Notes: generated by a model from the letters alone, not told the origin. Shown: positions 1 to 10,870, counted from the first letter of the stretch. The stretch is 46,118 nt of DNA from Chara braunii (GCA_003427395.1 BFEA01000180.1:1741967-1788084); one strand, 5' to 3'. Translations and numbers: made by a program.

Positions 1-425
1 CATACACACCGGGATCAAGAACAACGAAAAAGACAAGTTTGCAGCAATCTACACTAGGGGGAGAACAACGGGACACCAAGGGACACCTCACCATACACCC
101 TGGCATCAAGAACAACGAAAAAGACAAGTTTGCAGCAATCTACACTAGGGGGAGAACAGCGGAACACCAAGGGACACCTCACCATACACCCTGGCATCAA
201 GAACAACGAAAAAGACAAGTTTGCAGCAATCTACACTAGGTGGATAACAATGGAACACCAAGGGACACCTCGCCATACACCCCGACATCAAGAACAGCGA
301 AAAAAACAAGTTTGCAGCAATCTGCACTAAGGAGAGAACAGCGGAACACCAAGGGACACATCGCCATACACCCCGGCATCAAGAACAACGAAAAAGACAA
401 GTTTGCAGCACTCTACACTTCTCTA
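1..425. repeat. 91-bp tandem satellite, about 4.7 copies
   Basis: The same unit restarts at 1, 92, 183, 274 and 365, an exact 91-bp period, and breaks off near 425. The array runs off the left edge, so its full size is unknown. Because 91 is not a multiple of three, the short reading frames through it are accidental and shift frame at each unit. Units differ by a few substitutions. Confidence 0.93.
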
Positions 426-1398
426 ATACATGTTGACACCCACACATGGGTTGCGATTTCCAACCAANTAGAGAAATGGGTAGAAGATGAAGATAATGAG
501 TGAGAAAGACAAGATTTGAGTTCANCAACACAAGGAGATGGATTGCGATTCACATAGAGATGTTAGAATGGACAACACATGCACATAACAACCTCCAAAC
601 ACACACTAACACCCACACATGAGTTGCGATTAACAACCAAGTGGAGAAATGAGGAGAAGATGGAGATAATGAGTGACAAAGACAAGATTTCAGCTCAACA
701 ACACAAGGAGATGGATTGCGATTCACATAGAGATGCTAGAATGGACAATACATGCACAATACATCACTCAAACACACATTGACATCAACATTAACGTTGC
801 GATTTACAACCAAGTGCAGAAATGAGTAGGAGATGNAGATTATAAGTGAAAAAGACAAGATTTGAGCTCAACAACACAAGGAGATGGATTGTGATTCACA
901 TAGAGATGCTACAATGGACAATACATGCACATAACAACCTCCAAACACACACTAACACCCACACATGAGTTGCGATTTACAACCAAGTGGAGAAATGAGT
1001 AGAAGATGGAGATTTTGAGTGAAAAAGGCAAGATTTAAGCTCAACAACACAAGGAGATGGATTGTGATTCACATAGAGATGCTAGAATGNACAATACATG
1101 NACAATACATCACTCAAACNAACATTGACATCAACACTAGAGTTGCGATTTACAACCAAGTGGAGAAATGAGTANNAGATGNAGATTATGAGTGATAAAG
1201 ACAAGATTTGAGTTCAACAACACAAGGAGATGGATTGCGATTCACATAGAGATGCTACAATGGACAATACATGCACATAACAACCTCCAAANACACACTT
1301 ACACCCACACATGAGTTGCGATTTACAACCAAGTGGAGAAATGAGTAGGAGATGAAGCTTATGAGTGAACAAGACAAGATTTGAGCTCAACAACACAA
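424..1398. repeat. 173-bp satellite with alternating A/B units
   Basis: The word TTGCGATT starts units at 451, 624, 797, 970, 1143 and 1316, an exact 173-bp period. Units of 451, 797 and 1143 end with 'acaacctccaaacacacact'-type sequence; units of 624 and 970 end with 'catcactcaaac' and 'attgacatcaaca'. The true repeat is therefore a 346-bp A-B dimer. It follows the 91-bp array directly. The monomer length is in the range of many plant centromeric satellites, but location cannot be judged from this window. Several N bases lie inside. Confidence 0.92.
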
Positions 1399-1600
1399 GG
1401 AGTAGAGTGAGGAGGGAGGTGGAGAAGAGAGGAGGGGAGAGGGAGGGAAAAAGAAGAAGGAGAAGAAGAGGGAGGAGGAGAGGAAGAAGAAGAGGAGGGA
1501 GAACAAGAAGAAGAGGAAGAGGAAGAGAGAAAGAAAAGAGGAAGAAGAAGAAGGAGAAGAAGAAGGAGAAGAAGAGGAGGGGAATACGACGAAGGGGAGG
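1399..1600. repeat. Purine-rich GGA/GAA tract
   Basis: About 200 bp are almost pure A and G on the plus strand, built from irregular GAA, GGA and GAG units. Open frames here (Arg/Lys/Glu-rich on plus, Ser/Pro/Leu/Phe-rich on minus) are low-complexity artefacts. Such tracts can form triplex (H-DNA) structures in general; nothing here shows that it does. Confidence 0.85.
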
Positions 1601-2149
1601 AGGGGCATCTCTTCACTCCCCCCCTTGGATATCTTGTTCTCAACGAAGCTCCTTCCACCTTGGCTATGGCTTCCTTCTCCCTCAAGCCTTTTCTTCCTCC
1701 TTCTCTCACCTCCTCCAAGTTGTTATGACTCCTACTACTAAGACTAGGGAGTCCTCCCCTCTAGGAGGGCTAATGAGACCCCTCTCAGTCTTTCCTTCCT
1801 CTCCACTAGCCTGGGAGCTATGACGGATTACCCCCTCCACTACCACTAGCTTGTAGAGCCTCCTTCCACTAGCTCATAGTCACCTCCAAGCTTCCGGACT
1901 GGCAAGGGTTCCCCTCACTACTCTCCAATTGCCTCTAGAACTCTCCCGGGCTCATTTGGGCAGCATGGGCACTCCTCGCGCAAGTATGAGTGTGGCGGAC
2001 TGAATCCCCAGCTTATATAGGCTGGGAGCAGCAGTCCGGCCAGCCCTTGGGCCCTCCCAAGTGCCTCAAGGTGAATCGAGGTACCCCCAAGGCCAATTTT
2101 CACTTTTAGGCCTCTCCGGGGGCACCCGGGCCTCCTTTTGGCCAGTTTC
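1601..2149. other. No gene recognised
   Basis: Mixed pyrimidine-rich sequence follows the purine tract. Reading frames are short and match no family I know. A small inverted repeat occurs at 2046-2061 (CTTGGG with CCCAAG). I see no promoter or RNA gene. Confidence 0.5.
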
Positions 2150-4604
2150 ATGCAGTCCGAGTGGTTGGTACGAACTCGGATTGCCTCTTGGCCTACTCCG
2201 GCCTCTTTTCCACCTCACAAATACTGCTCCCTTGGGTCCTAGTGCCCAAGGGGCAATTTTACTTTAAGGAAAAAAACCTAGTGGNCATTTTTCTCGATTT
2301 TTTTTCAAGTGTCNGCCTTCCTTGGATAGGCCGGACCATTTTTTTGAGNAGCGGCACATTCTCAGCCTTGGATGTGGCTGAGATCCAAGGCCAACAGTAA
2401 TCCGTGCCACCCCCTAGTAGCCCTTGCTTCAATTTCGAGCCCCTAAGTCCAATTTTTTACTTTTTGGTGCATCTGACTTTCTTTTTGGGCCAAATGTACT
2501 ATTTCGTCTTTTTCCCTCTTTTGTTTCTTTCCATTTTGGGCTGCCTCCTCATTCCGGATCTAGCCGTTTTTTTGTTGGCCCACAAAAAACGGCTGTTTTC
2601 TCTCCACCATGAGATCTGATTTTAGATCCATGGTCAAAGAGAAAACCGGATTTTTTCCTTTTGCATTTTCTTCCATTTTTAAATTTTTAATTAAGATTTT
2701 GTTGAGATATGGCCCCAAGGGCCATATCTCAGCAATACGGCCTGCATTCCTTAGATCTAGGAGGAGTGAGGTCATCATTGGGACCTCGCAGTCCCTACTG
2801 CAGCCATCCCAATGGGTCAGCACACTCCCCTCCACCCATTTCTCCTATTTTCTCTCATTTTTTCTTATTTTTCTCTTCTTTTTCTTTTCTTTTTCTTTTA
2901 TTTTTGTTGTGACATGTGTCAACTTGCTGTGCACTCTCTTTCTAGGCCTTAAAACCTTGATTGTGGCCAGGTTCATAGCCGGTTGTTGGCCGTTACACCC
3001 CGGCCCACCNAGTTGGCATGCCCATGCCCCTAGGGGGCTCATTTTCCTCCCGTTAGCCTCCATTTTGAGCCCCCTTGGCTCCGATTTTTCTTGGCTAGCC
3101 TGTTTCTTGCTTGGAGCACCTTGGACTCTTGTTTTCTTATGCCTAGCTAGTCCAAAATACTCTGGACTGCTGGACAACCCTCCCCTTATTATTTTTCNTT
3201 GCCCCTCACTCCCGTTTTTCAATCGTTTGAACCCCACTAGTGTTTGCACGAGTGGTGCTAATATTTTCCACCGTCGAGATCCTTGATCTCGACGGCGCCG
3301 TTTGCTTCTCAAGGCCACTTCTCACCTTGGCTAGTGGTCTCTTCCCCGGGACACCTCAAGTCCCCGCTGTTTCCCATACTAGTCCCATTTTTTCGCTCCG
3401 CCGGCGGTGCCGTCGACAAGGCTCATTTCTCGACAATTTTTGTTTGGCCCCCTTTTACCCTCGGTGTCATCCCGGTTGACGTCCAATTTTTATTTGGGAC
3501 TTCCCATNTCCCCGGCAGTCCTGTTTTATTATTTTTTTCCATGTGTCCCTTGTGCCGTCAATGTTTTCCCGGCCGCGGGGCCCCCGCCGTATCGTTGTTG
3601 TCTTACCGTCATACTCCCCTAGTGTCGCGGGGNCATTTTCTAGTGTTTTTTTAGCATGCCGCCGGCCCATTTGCCCTTNGCCCGGGCATCCTAGTGCAGT
3701 CCGCAATTTCTCGGACTGCATTCACACCAATCTTGCTAGCCCCACAGCCCCACAGCNTGTCCCAAGCCCAAGGAAAATAAGNCGTCAATTTTCCTAAGGC
3801 ATCCGGGCTCATTTTTGACTCCCGGGGCCCCAAAATCTTGAGTTTGCCCCTCCCTATGCAGTCCGCTGTAACTCGGACTGCAGTAGGGGCTGTTTTCTTT
3901 ATTTTAGTGCCCCACAACTGGCCACCAACTGCAAGAAAATAAAATGGCCAACTCCCAAGTGCATCCGGTCTCCATTTTGGCTCTCGGTGCACCTAAAACA
4001 TGTATTTGGCCTCTCTCATGCAATCCGTTATTTTTCGGTTGCAAGAGGCTTTGATTTTCTTTGATTTTCTCTGCATAAATCAAAGAAAATCAAGGTCCTT
4101 TGTAACNGCCATTGCCCAAAGTGAATCTGGTCCAAAATGCCCNCCCTAGGTGGCCGTTTTCGTCCGTTAGTGTCCTTTTGACTTTACCCCTTTTACTTTT
4201 TCTTTTCTTTTTCTTTTCTTTTCCCTCCACTTGTGGCCAGTTGGGACTTGGCAGTCCCTACTTAGTGCAGTCCCAACTGACGGCCAACTCACTCNTCCTC
4301 CCTNACACCCATTTTCTTTTTCTTTTTTTTTCTTTGTGCATGCCAAGTGTCAACTAGNTGTTAANGCCCTTTTTTTGCCTCTCCCTCTTAGTTTTGGCCC
4401 TTCCTATGCCCAAGGGCCAGTCCGTTATTTTTCGGATTGCAGTTATGGCCCTTCCATGCCCTTGGGAGCCACCGTTTGCCCCTCACCCTTCCAAACGGTA
4501 GACCCCCATGCACCGATTTTTTTCCGGGAGGCCTATTTTTCTCATGGAGCCCCTACGGCTCCATTTTCCTTGGGGGAGGTCAATCCGAGATTTTTCGGAT
4601 TGCT
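2150..4604. repeat. Dispersed GCARTCCG hairpin family with 8-nt loops
   Basis: Related inverted repeats lie at 3695-3720, 3857-3882, 4019-4043, 4418-4440 and 4581-4602; a sixth at 2151-2184 has a longer loop. The two best are TGCAGTCCG, 8 nt, CGGACTGCA. At 4581 the stem is CAATCCG/CGGATTG, so the G-C pair of the first type has become A-T on both arms together. In five copies the loop is exactly 8 nt although its sequence differs (CAATTTCT, CTGTAACT, TTATTTTT twice, AGATTTTT). Some copies extend outward, for example GCCTCT/AGAGGC around 4019-4043. No coding frame explains this. Confidence 0.8.
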
Positions 4605-4715
4605 CCTATGCCTCTAGCACTTGTCTTCTTTACTTTTTATTTTTCTTTTGGCCCTTCCGCTAGCTCCCACTAGTGGTGCTAATATTTTTGGCCGTCAAGA
4701 TCCCNGATCTTGACG
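2361..4715. repeat. Other short inverted repeats in the same cluster
   Basis: At least nine further hairpins lie between those of the GCARTCCG family: 2361-2382 (CTCAGCC/GGCTGAG, 8-nt loop), 2562-2594 (12-bp arms, one bulge), 2595-2645 (about 23-bp imperfect arms), 2703-2731 (13-bp perfect arms around GAGATATGGCCC, loop CAA), 3033-3074 (GGGGGCTC/GAGCCCCC), 3271-3295 (11-bp perfect arms), 4051-4093 (16-bp perfect arms), 4239-4278 (AGTTGGGACT/AGTCCCAACT) and 4693-4715 (10-bp perfect arms). The 3271 and 4693 hairpins are related and differ by a paired change. The sequence between is pyrimidine-rich and non-coding. Confidence 0.8.
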
Positions 4716-4779
4716 TTGCCACTTGTTTTATTTTTTGCACTACATACCATGCCGCCATTTTCCCTTGGGACGTCACAGG

Positions 4780-5300
4780 TNCCCACCACTTGTCCCGCAC
4801 TAGTCCCCGACACTAGTCCCGCCGGTACTTGTCCCACTGGTACCNCATTTTCCGCCTAGCCTCACGCGATCCCCGGCACCGGTCCCATAGGTGCCGCATC
4901 TTTGCTTGGCCCCATGCGATCCCCGACACTCGTCCCATGGATGCCATATTTTCTCTTGGTCTCACGCGGTCCCCGACACTTTGTCCCACCGGTACCTCAT
5001 CTTCTCTAGACCTCACGCGGTCCCCGACACTTTGTCCCGCCGGTACCACATCTTTTCTTGGTCTCACGCGGCCCCTGACACTTTGCCCCGCCGGTACAGC
5101 ATCTTTTCTTGGTCTCACGCNGTCCCCGACACTTTGTCCCACTGGTATCGCATCTTCTCTAGGCCTCACGCGGTCCGCGACACTTTNTCCCGCCGGTATC
5201 GCATCTTTTCTTGGTTTCACGCGGCCCCCGACACTTTGTCCCGCCGGTACCGCATTTTTTCTTGGTCTCACGTGGTCCCCGACACTTTGTCCCGTCGGGC
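4780..5300. repeat. 51-bp tandem repeat, about 10 units
   Basis: The word TTTGTCCC and its variants recur at 4980, 5031, 5082, 5133, 5184, 5235 and 5286, an exact 51-bp period; earlier units near 4831, 4882 and 4931 are more diverged. As 51 is 17 codons and the unit has no stop in several frames, long open frames exist on both strands: 4813-5271 on minus (17-residue repeat rich in Arg, Gly, Val and Asp) and 4829-5323 on plus. I do not call a gene, because both strands are equally open and no flanking coding sequence or domain is visible. A repeat-coding exon remains possible. Confidence 0.85.
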
Positions 5301-5569
5301 GNGAGTCCTCACTTGGCCCTTGACCCCCTTGCTGCCGTGTCCTGGCNGCCTACTTGGCCCGGCTACGTTTTCTCATGTCGGCGCCTTACGTATCATTCAC
5401 CCNTTTCCCTTGNTTTTTTTCTCTCTTTGCAGCGCGCATCCTTTGCCACCACTTTTCTTGGCGGTCCTTCTCCGTTTCGGGGGAAGGGTCGCCATCGCCA
5501 CTTTCTTGCATGCCTCCGCCGCTCCCCATCCTGTCAATTTTCCTACCTTCCTAATTGTCCTCTGATGTT
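5301..5569. other. No gene recognised
   Basis: Pyrimidine-rich sequence between the 51-bp repeat and repeat block 1. Short open frames on both strands match nothing I know. It ends where the first GGCAGC-type hairpin of block 1 begins. Confidence 0.5.
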
Positions 5570-5589
5570 TATCTAAAAATGTAAGAAAA

Positions 5590-5820
5590 TCCGGCAGCAT
5601 GTCCCCTAAATAGGATGGATTGCCAGATTTCTCATAACTGAGAATATTCCAACTCCTTAATTTCTGCAAAATTTCGGCAGCGCTTCCCGTAGGAAAAGTG
5701 CCTTCCCATAATTTCTACGAGTCTAAAAATGTCTAACTCTTTCAGATTTGTAGAAATTTCGGCAGCGCTTCCCCCGTAGGAAGAGGAGGCTGCAAAGATT
5801 TATACAAAGCTGAAAACAGA
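5590..5820 (+). repeat. GGCAGCGCTTCCCG hairpin units (block 1)
   Basis: Three units with 'ggcagc(g/a)ygtccc' type cores lie at about 5595, 5675 and 5760, about 80-85 bp apart. Each core is bracketed by A/T-rich arms such as 'gtagaaattt' and 'agatttatacaaa' that are partly complementary. The same units recur in block 3 (35795-36350) and, reversed, in block 2 (18625-18935). Confidence 0.75.
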
Positions 5821-6179
5821 AAAACAAAGTGAAGCTATACTTGGGACTAACAACTGACACTTACTTGGAAGGTAGAATCAGCGACAATCTGTACGACCTC
5901 TTGATGAGGTTACGCGATAACACTGATCCTAACTCCTAGTAGAGTCAGTCCTATCTTATCCCAAGCTTTCCTTCCCATCATCCATCCTACTTGCCTATAG
6001 CTCTAGCACTCGGCGAGCACCTGAAGCAACTAAACTATCAAAAAGATGCACCAGAGTGGGAGCCCATAAGCATACATAACCAAATATATCTCACAATCCC
6101 ACATTAATTTAGTCCAAGCAGTTCATTGAGTCGCTCGGTTTCTTCCCTTTTACATCCCCCTTTCCTATGACATACGGTC

Positions 6180-7540
6180 AGACAAGGCCCTAACCCTAAG
6201 GTATGCCTGACCTGCCTAGGTACACAAGTAAAGTACGCACATTTGGACTGTCCTAACCCTAGGGTATGCCCAACATAACATGAACTGTACACATAAGGCA
6301 TATGACCAGACCGCCCTAACCCTAGGGTACGTCTGACTTCTGCCTAACTGACGACAAATAGCATAGAACTGGGCTGCCCTAACCCTAGGGTGTGCNTATG
6401 ACCAGACCGCCCTAACCCTAGGGTACGTCTGACTTCTGCCTAACTGACGACAAATAGCATAGAACTGGGCTGCCCTAACCCTAGGGTGTGCCCAATCTGC
6501 TTTAAACAAAGTTACATACGACATCATTCTAGACCATCCCTACCCAGGGGTAGGTCTAGCTTGCCTGAACATAAATACAAACGACAAAAAGTTCGACCGC
6601 CCTAACTGTATGGTACGTCCAACCCACAACACATCTACGACAAAAGCATATCACTAGGCCGCCCTAACCCTAGGGTACGCCTAGTTAACCATACAGTTTA
6701 AGTTACATAAGGCAATGTGATCAGGCTGCCCTAACCCTAGGGTGTGCCCGATCTCCCTGAACAGTTATAAACTCCGAAACACTAGACCGCCCTAACCCTA
6801 GGGTACGTCCAACTTACTTTAAACGACAAAAGTTTATCGTTAGGCCGCCCTAACCCTAGGGTTAGGCCTTGTTAGCCATACAACATAAACTAGGGTACAA
6901 ATACTTTCATAGACTTTATGTTTTTCCCTCTTATAGAGCACTTGATCGGACCTTTCCAATAAATGGAACTTCGGATCCTGCCTCATGTCTAGAAGGGAAA
7001 ATAAAACAGATTTATACTGACTCTCTGCTCCTTAGAGTTATCATGAGCATATAACTGAACCGCCCTAACCCTAGGGTACGTTCAGTCTGCCCAGTTACCT
7101 TTGTTTTACTCTTCATCTCTTTCCCTCTTCCTTAGTTCTACCTGACTTACTGACTGGCTTTCCCCACCCGGGGTGCCCGTCGGTCAGAAGAATAAGTTCA
7201 ATAAAATATATATATCAAAATTTATACTTTTGGTTGGCCAGTTAATTCGTGGCTCATGACTAAGCCGCCCTAACCCTAGGGTATGCTTAGTCTTATGTCG
7301 TTATTCCCTCAGAAACAACATGCACCATAACTCGTTACAAGAAACATCACGACTCTGAGCCTTCCCCACCCGGGGTGCCCGTCCTCCTGTTAAAAAACCC
7401 TCAAAGAAACGGCGACTGAGCCATTCAACCTAGGGTAGGCCCAATCCTAAAAATGGTCATTCAGACAGCCGAGCAAACAAAAATAAACATAGCACTGAGT
7501 CCACACCAACCTAGGGGAACTCAGCCTTGGGTTGACCCGG
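6180..7540 (+). repeat. Array of about 17 stem-loops with CCCTAACCCTAGGG core
   Basis: Units recur every 50-110 bp. Each has a 19-nt core of the type CGCCCTAACCCTAGGGTAC, itself a small hairpin (CCCTA, loop ACCC, TAGGG), between two arms that differ from unit to unit but pair with each other. Perfect arms: CAGAC/GTCTG at 6307-6335, TGGGC/GCCCA at 6466-6494, CTAGACC/GGTCTAG at 6529-6559 (17-nt core), ACTAGGC/GCCTAGT at 6653-6685, ACTGAAC/GTTCAGT at 7054-7086 and GACTAAGC/GCTTAGTC at 7258-7292. One mismatch each: 6243-6273 and 6719-6753. Units near 7158 and 7360 use a CCCCACCCGGGG core. No coding frame is supported. Confidence 0.88.
6301..6491. repeat. Identical 95-bp tandem duplication with an N at the join
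   Basis: Positions 6301-6395 and 6397-6491 are identical and contain two stem-loop units each; the single base between them is N. An exact duplication joined at an ambiguous base may be an assembly artefact instead of a real recent duplication. Confidence 0.85.
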
Positions 7541-7543
7541 TCA

Positions 7544-7789
7544 AACGCATGCATAACCCCTTCCTCCCGCCTTCCCCCAATTCGTTATGTCTGAATTCGC
7601 TCAAAGTATTTGACTCTCATATACACTTGTTCATTTAACGTTTTCAAAAGCATATCCTTACATACATAACAAAAAATAAAAAGTAATAACCTTTCATAAT
7701 TATGTTCTCAGGTAGTCCAAAGGAATAATAGTAGTTAGGGGAAAGGATCACACACGTCAGACGAGAGTTATACCTGAAGTTCTCTGCCT
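7544..7789. other. A/T-rich spacer, no gene
   Basis: Sequence between the stem-loop array and the conserved core of block 1. It corresponds to 37230-37470 in block 3. No feature beyond that correspondence is visible. Confidence 0.5.
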
Positions 7790-8040
7790 CCAGAACCCCG
7801 TCTGGGCTCCGACAGAGCTCCCGCAATCGGTGGGGAAACCTCCCACAGACGCCTTGGCGCGGTCCTACGGGTTTCAATCCTGCCTGCCGCCTTCCTCTCG
7901 TAACCTTCGACTAGACTTAGAGTAAGAAGGAAAGAAGGAGGTAGGCTAGATTCTCGAGATCCAAGAGAGGGCCAACTCAACTTACGTGAGAGGGCCTTGA
8001 AATCTGGATGCGCCTGAGGGCCCCGCAAAGGTGGCCAATA
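7790..8040 (+). repeat. Most conserved core of the repeat blocks (copy 1)
   Basis: Aligns by eye over about 250 bp with 37480-37740 and with the reverse complement of about 17570-17760. Shared landmarks are 'cgcaatcggtgggg', 'ggtcctacgggtt', 'cttcctctcgtaacc', 'gagagggccttgaaat' and 'gagggccccgcaa'. Hairpins are visible here too: GTGGG with CCCAC at 7829-7847, and a GGGTTTCAATCC box inside GCGG/CCGC. The box resembles an RNA polymerase III B box, but there is no convincing A box or tRNA fold, so I do not call an RNA gene. Confidence 0.75.
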
Positions 8041-9325
8041 AAACGTAGTAGAAATGATGAAATCACGGCCGAAACGAAGGGTACCAGTCCCTGGACAGGC
8101 CTTGAAGTCGTAGCAGTGACCTCCTCCTAACCAAACAGCACCTATGCAACCTTAAAATGCTGCATCCAAAATAGAGCACCTCCCTTGCTTTTCATTTGAA
8201 TAAGTGCACTAGCAACCCTACATCGACCACTGAGACCAGTAGCCGCAGTAACAACTTACCTAACACTTCACCAACCTATTGTGCCTGCAACCACAACACT
8301 CTAGTGCTGTTTGAACCCGCCAGCAGCAGCACCCTACACTTAACTGTGCGGCAGAAAACAGCAACAATACTGAAAGTACTCAGTAGTACCAACTATCGGC
8401 CTAAGCAGCCACACACACCGCTCACAAGTATGACCGTAGTGCTAATAACTCAGCACAACACTAGCTTGGTAGACTTCAGACCAGCCAAGATAGCACCCGC
8501 AGGTAGTAGCACCGACCCATTATATTCCAAACTCTCGGCAACCCAGCTCGCCCATGCTTTATAGTTTCAGAAGTCATTTCTAGTCGACCAAAAATCCGCT
8601 GTAGTGTCCCGAGGACCTGCTACACTGGCCAAGGGCCAGTTCTACTGCTGTTGAAGGTCTGTTGTTGTAGCCAGACTCTCGCTGCAACGGCTAGGAACCA
8701 TCCGATCCGAGGAAACAGCAGTAGTTTGTCTGAGTAAAATGACAGCACACAAGACCTAGAGTAGCAACGTCATACCCAACCCTGCGCTGTTTCGAATGTT
8801 CGCGTCAATGTTTAACTTCCATCCCCGCTCATGTCTTCTTCCGGGTCCCAACAACCATGCCCACACTTCAACTCTCGCGGGGCATAAGGCACTGCACACC
8901 AGATGGGCCTCCTCTTTCTTCCCTCTCCTTTCCCCCACCTTCGCTGCTTTCCTTACTTCGTCTAGCCCTCAACCTTGCGCACGGTGGCAGCGTGATCTCG
9001 ACGGGGAGCATGAATGGCAGTGGCCCGAACCTCATCAGAGCTCTGTTGTCGAACTGCTCTGAGGACTCGGGGGAGGACCATCAGAATGTTGTCGTAAGCA
9101 CCAGGACGACGGTCAATTAGACGACGAGCCCGATGATCAATACGATCACGAACAACTGCAATGAGCATCGAACAAGAACCGTAAAAATAGAACAACATGC
9201 TGATCACAAGCAGGAGTATTGGGACTGCCTCATCATTCACCTACTGAACAAAAATAAGAATGAACCCGTCGTAGGAATGTGGGCCTATGTGTTGCCCTCG
9301 GCCTTTACACCATTAGTCATCATAT
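8041..9325. other. No gene recognised (inner part of block 1)
   Basis: Contains a 122-codon plus-strand frame at 8196-8564 rich in Ser, Thr and Asn, with no known domain and no support in the matching parts of blocks 2 and 3. I treat it as chance. The rest is non-coding. Confidence 0.5.
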
Positions 9326-9742
9326 GTAAATAGAGTGAATCTCCCGATAAACCAAGGGGAGATGCACTTCCCTTACGGCCGACCCACACGCCACCAGCTA
9401 CTTCCATCCACCACGATCCTACCACCTTACAGCTCCACCAAATATGCAAGTTGAGAATGAATCTTTTGTTAGAACACTGCTGTCCAGCCATGCACGCAGA
9501 GCGGTAGAGGGAGGCTACATCCATCCATAGGATGAGCAACGCACCGGCCATCAGATGAATCTCCAACCCGCGGCTCGCCTCACGCCACTTCCCTCGATAG
9601 GATGAGCAAAGCCGAATGAATCATCACTGGAACCTTGGCAGGTTCATCGCCGAAATTTACCTTCGGTCAGTGTGCATTTTAATACCGTAGCTTCGACTCT
9701 GGGTTCATCCCGCATCAGCAACTCACATCAACTAGTTGTCAT

Positions 9743-9781
<39 letters not shown>

Positions 9782-10870
9782 GTGCATAGTGAGGAGTGTT
9801 TTCCCATGCACCTAACCGCCTACGCGACTTCGTACGCGGCTCGCAGCTGAACACAACACGGGGCCTGGCATGCTGCTCACAGAATGTGCAAAATGAGAAT
9901 GGCTCTTCCGCCAAAATACGGAAACATTCGTCACCAGATTCCTCTGATCGATGTGCATGTTCTCTACACGCATGGAAGGTATGTTCAATCTTTCACGTAA
10001 AGAAGGGCGACTAAGAGCAGTATGAGAGTGACTACGTGTGGGACTAAAGCATAATGGCGGTGTGTGCGTTTATGATGATGATATGCACAGCCACGACCAC
10101 GCTCCCCTGCTCGCCAGAATGTACAAAAAAAAAAGAATGGATTTCCCGCTAAGATGCGGGAAGATACAATGCCATTACAACAAACCCGATCACTGTCGGG
10201 ATCGAAGCTGCTATTGCCCCGCTGTTGCGCCCACTTGGTGTGCACTTCGTGCTCCTTTGTTGTCGCTCCTTTCAAGTTTCTTCCTTGTTTACTCCACCTC
10301 CGATCTCACTCCACACCACTCCTTCTCTTCTCTTGTCTCGTCTCGCTCACGGCCCATGCTTCCACAGTTGTCGACTTCGAATGCATCTAGCCCATCATCC
10401 CGCTCAGGTAAGATTCTTGCTAACCGCTTCCTCCTGATTACCCCTTTCCCACATACTTTACTCTCTTCTCACCTCTTCCGACCTCCACTCTCGCATGCAC
10501 CTCTTCTCCTATCACAGAACACGTGAAAACAAGAATGTATCTCCCACCAAGGCACAGGTAGATACATTCTCATGGGGGCGACAGGCGATGACAACAAAAG
10601 GATAACTATGAGTCGTGTGCAGATAACAGGCAAGACGGTCGAAGAGCGGGATCAACTTAGCAGAATGACGATGAGTCATCACAACGAAGATAGAGGTTAT
10701 GGAAACAACACGGCGACGAAGGACCTCACGACAGTGGTGATTAACTACCACGTTAGCAATGACCATGATGGTGGGCATGAGGAGGCTGTACATATATCAT
10801 CGTCAAAAATGTAAAAAAAAAAAAAAGGATCTTTCCCTAATACATGGGAAGATTCATTGTGCATCTATAC
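9325..10870 (+). repeat. GAATGNATCTTCCC hairpin family (block 1 copies)
   Basis: Short hairpins, usually after 'atgtaaaa(c/a)a(a/g)', at 9335-9367, 9897-9930, 10135-10172, 10532-10570 and 10828-10855. The clearest is AGAATGTATCT/AGATACATTCT (11 bp, perfect) at 10532-10570. Stem sequences differ between copies while pairing is kept in most. Relatives lie at 15422-15456 (block 2) and 39249-39286 (block 3); half-copies lack the right arm near 9453 and 38877. Confidence 0.75.
9743..9780. repeat. (CT)n microsatellite
   Basis: A near-pure CT dinucleotide run with one TT interruption. Confidence 0.95.

Noticed and set aside
1359-1823. Arg/Lys-rich (plus) and Ser/Pro/Leu-rich (minus) proteins
   Set aside because: They are translations of a simple purine tract open on both strands.
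6180-7300. CCCTAACCCTAGGG motifs as telomeric repeats
   Set aside because: The motif is a single palindromic core per unit, with 50-110 bp of other sequence between units; there is no head-to-tail telomere run.
6180-7540. CRISPR-like array
   Set aside because: Spacing is irregular, the repeats are diverged, cores are palindromic, and the setting is a eukaryotic repeat block with no cas genes.
7840-7900. tRNA or SINE promoter (B-box-like GGGTTTCAATCC)
   Set aside because: No convincing A box at the right distance and no cloverleaf; the copy at 37560 departs further from the B-box consensus.
8196-8564. 122-codon Ser/Thr-rich secreted protein
   Set aside because: No signal peptide or domain, and the corresponding region of block 3 is not open in the same way.
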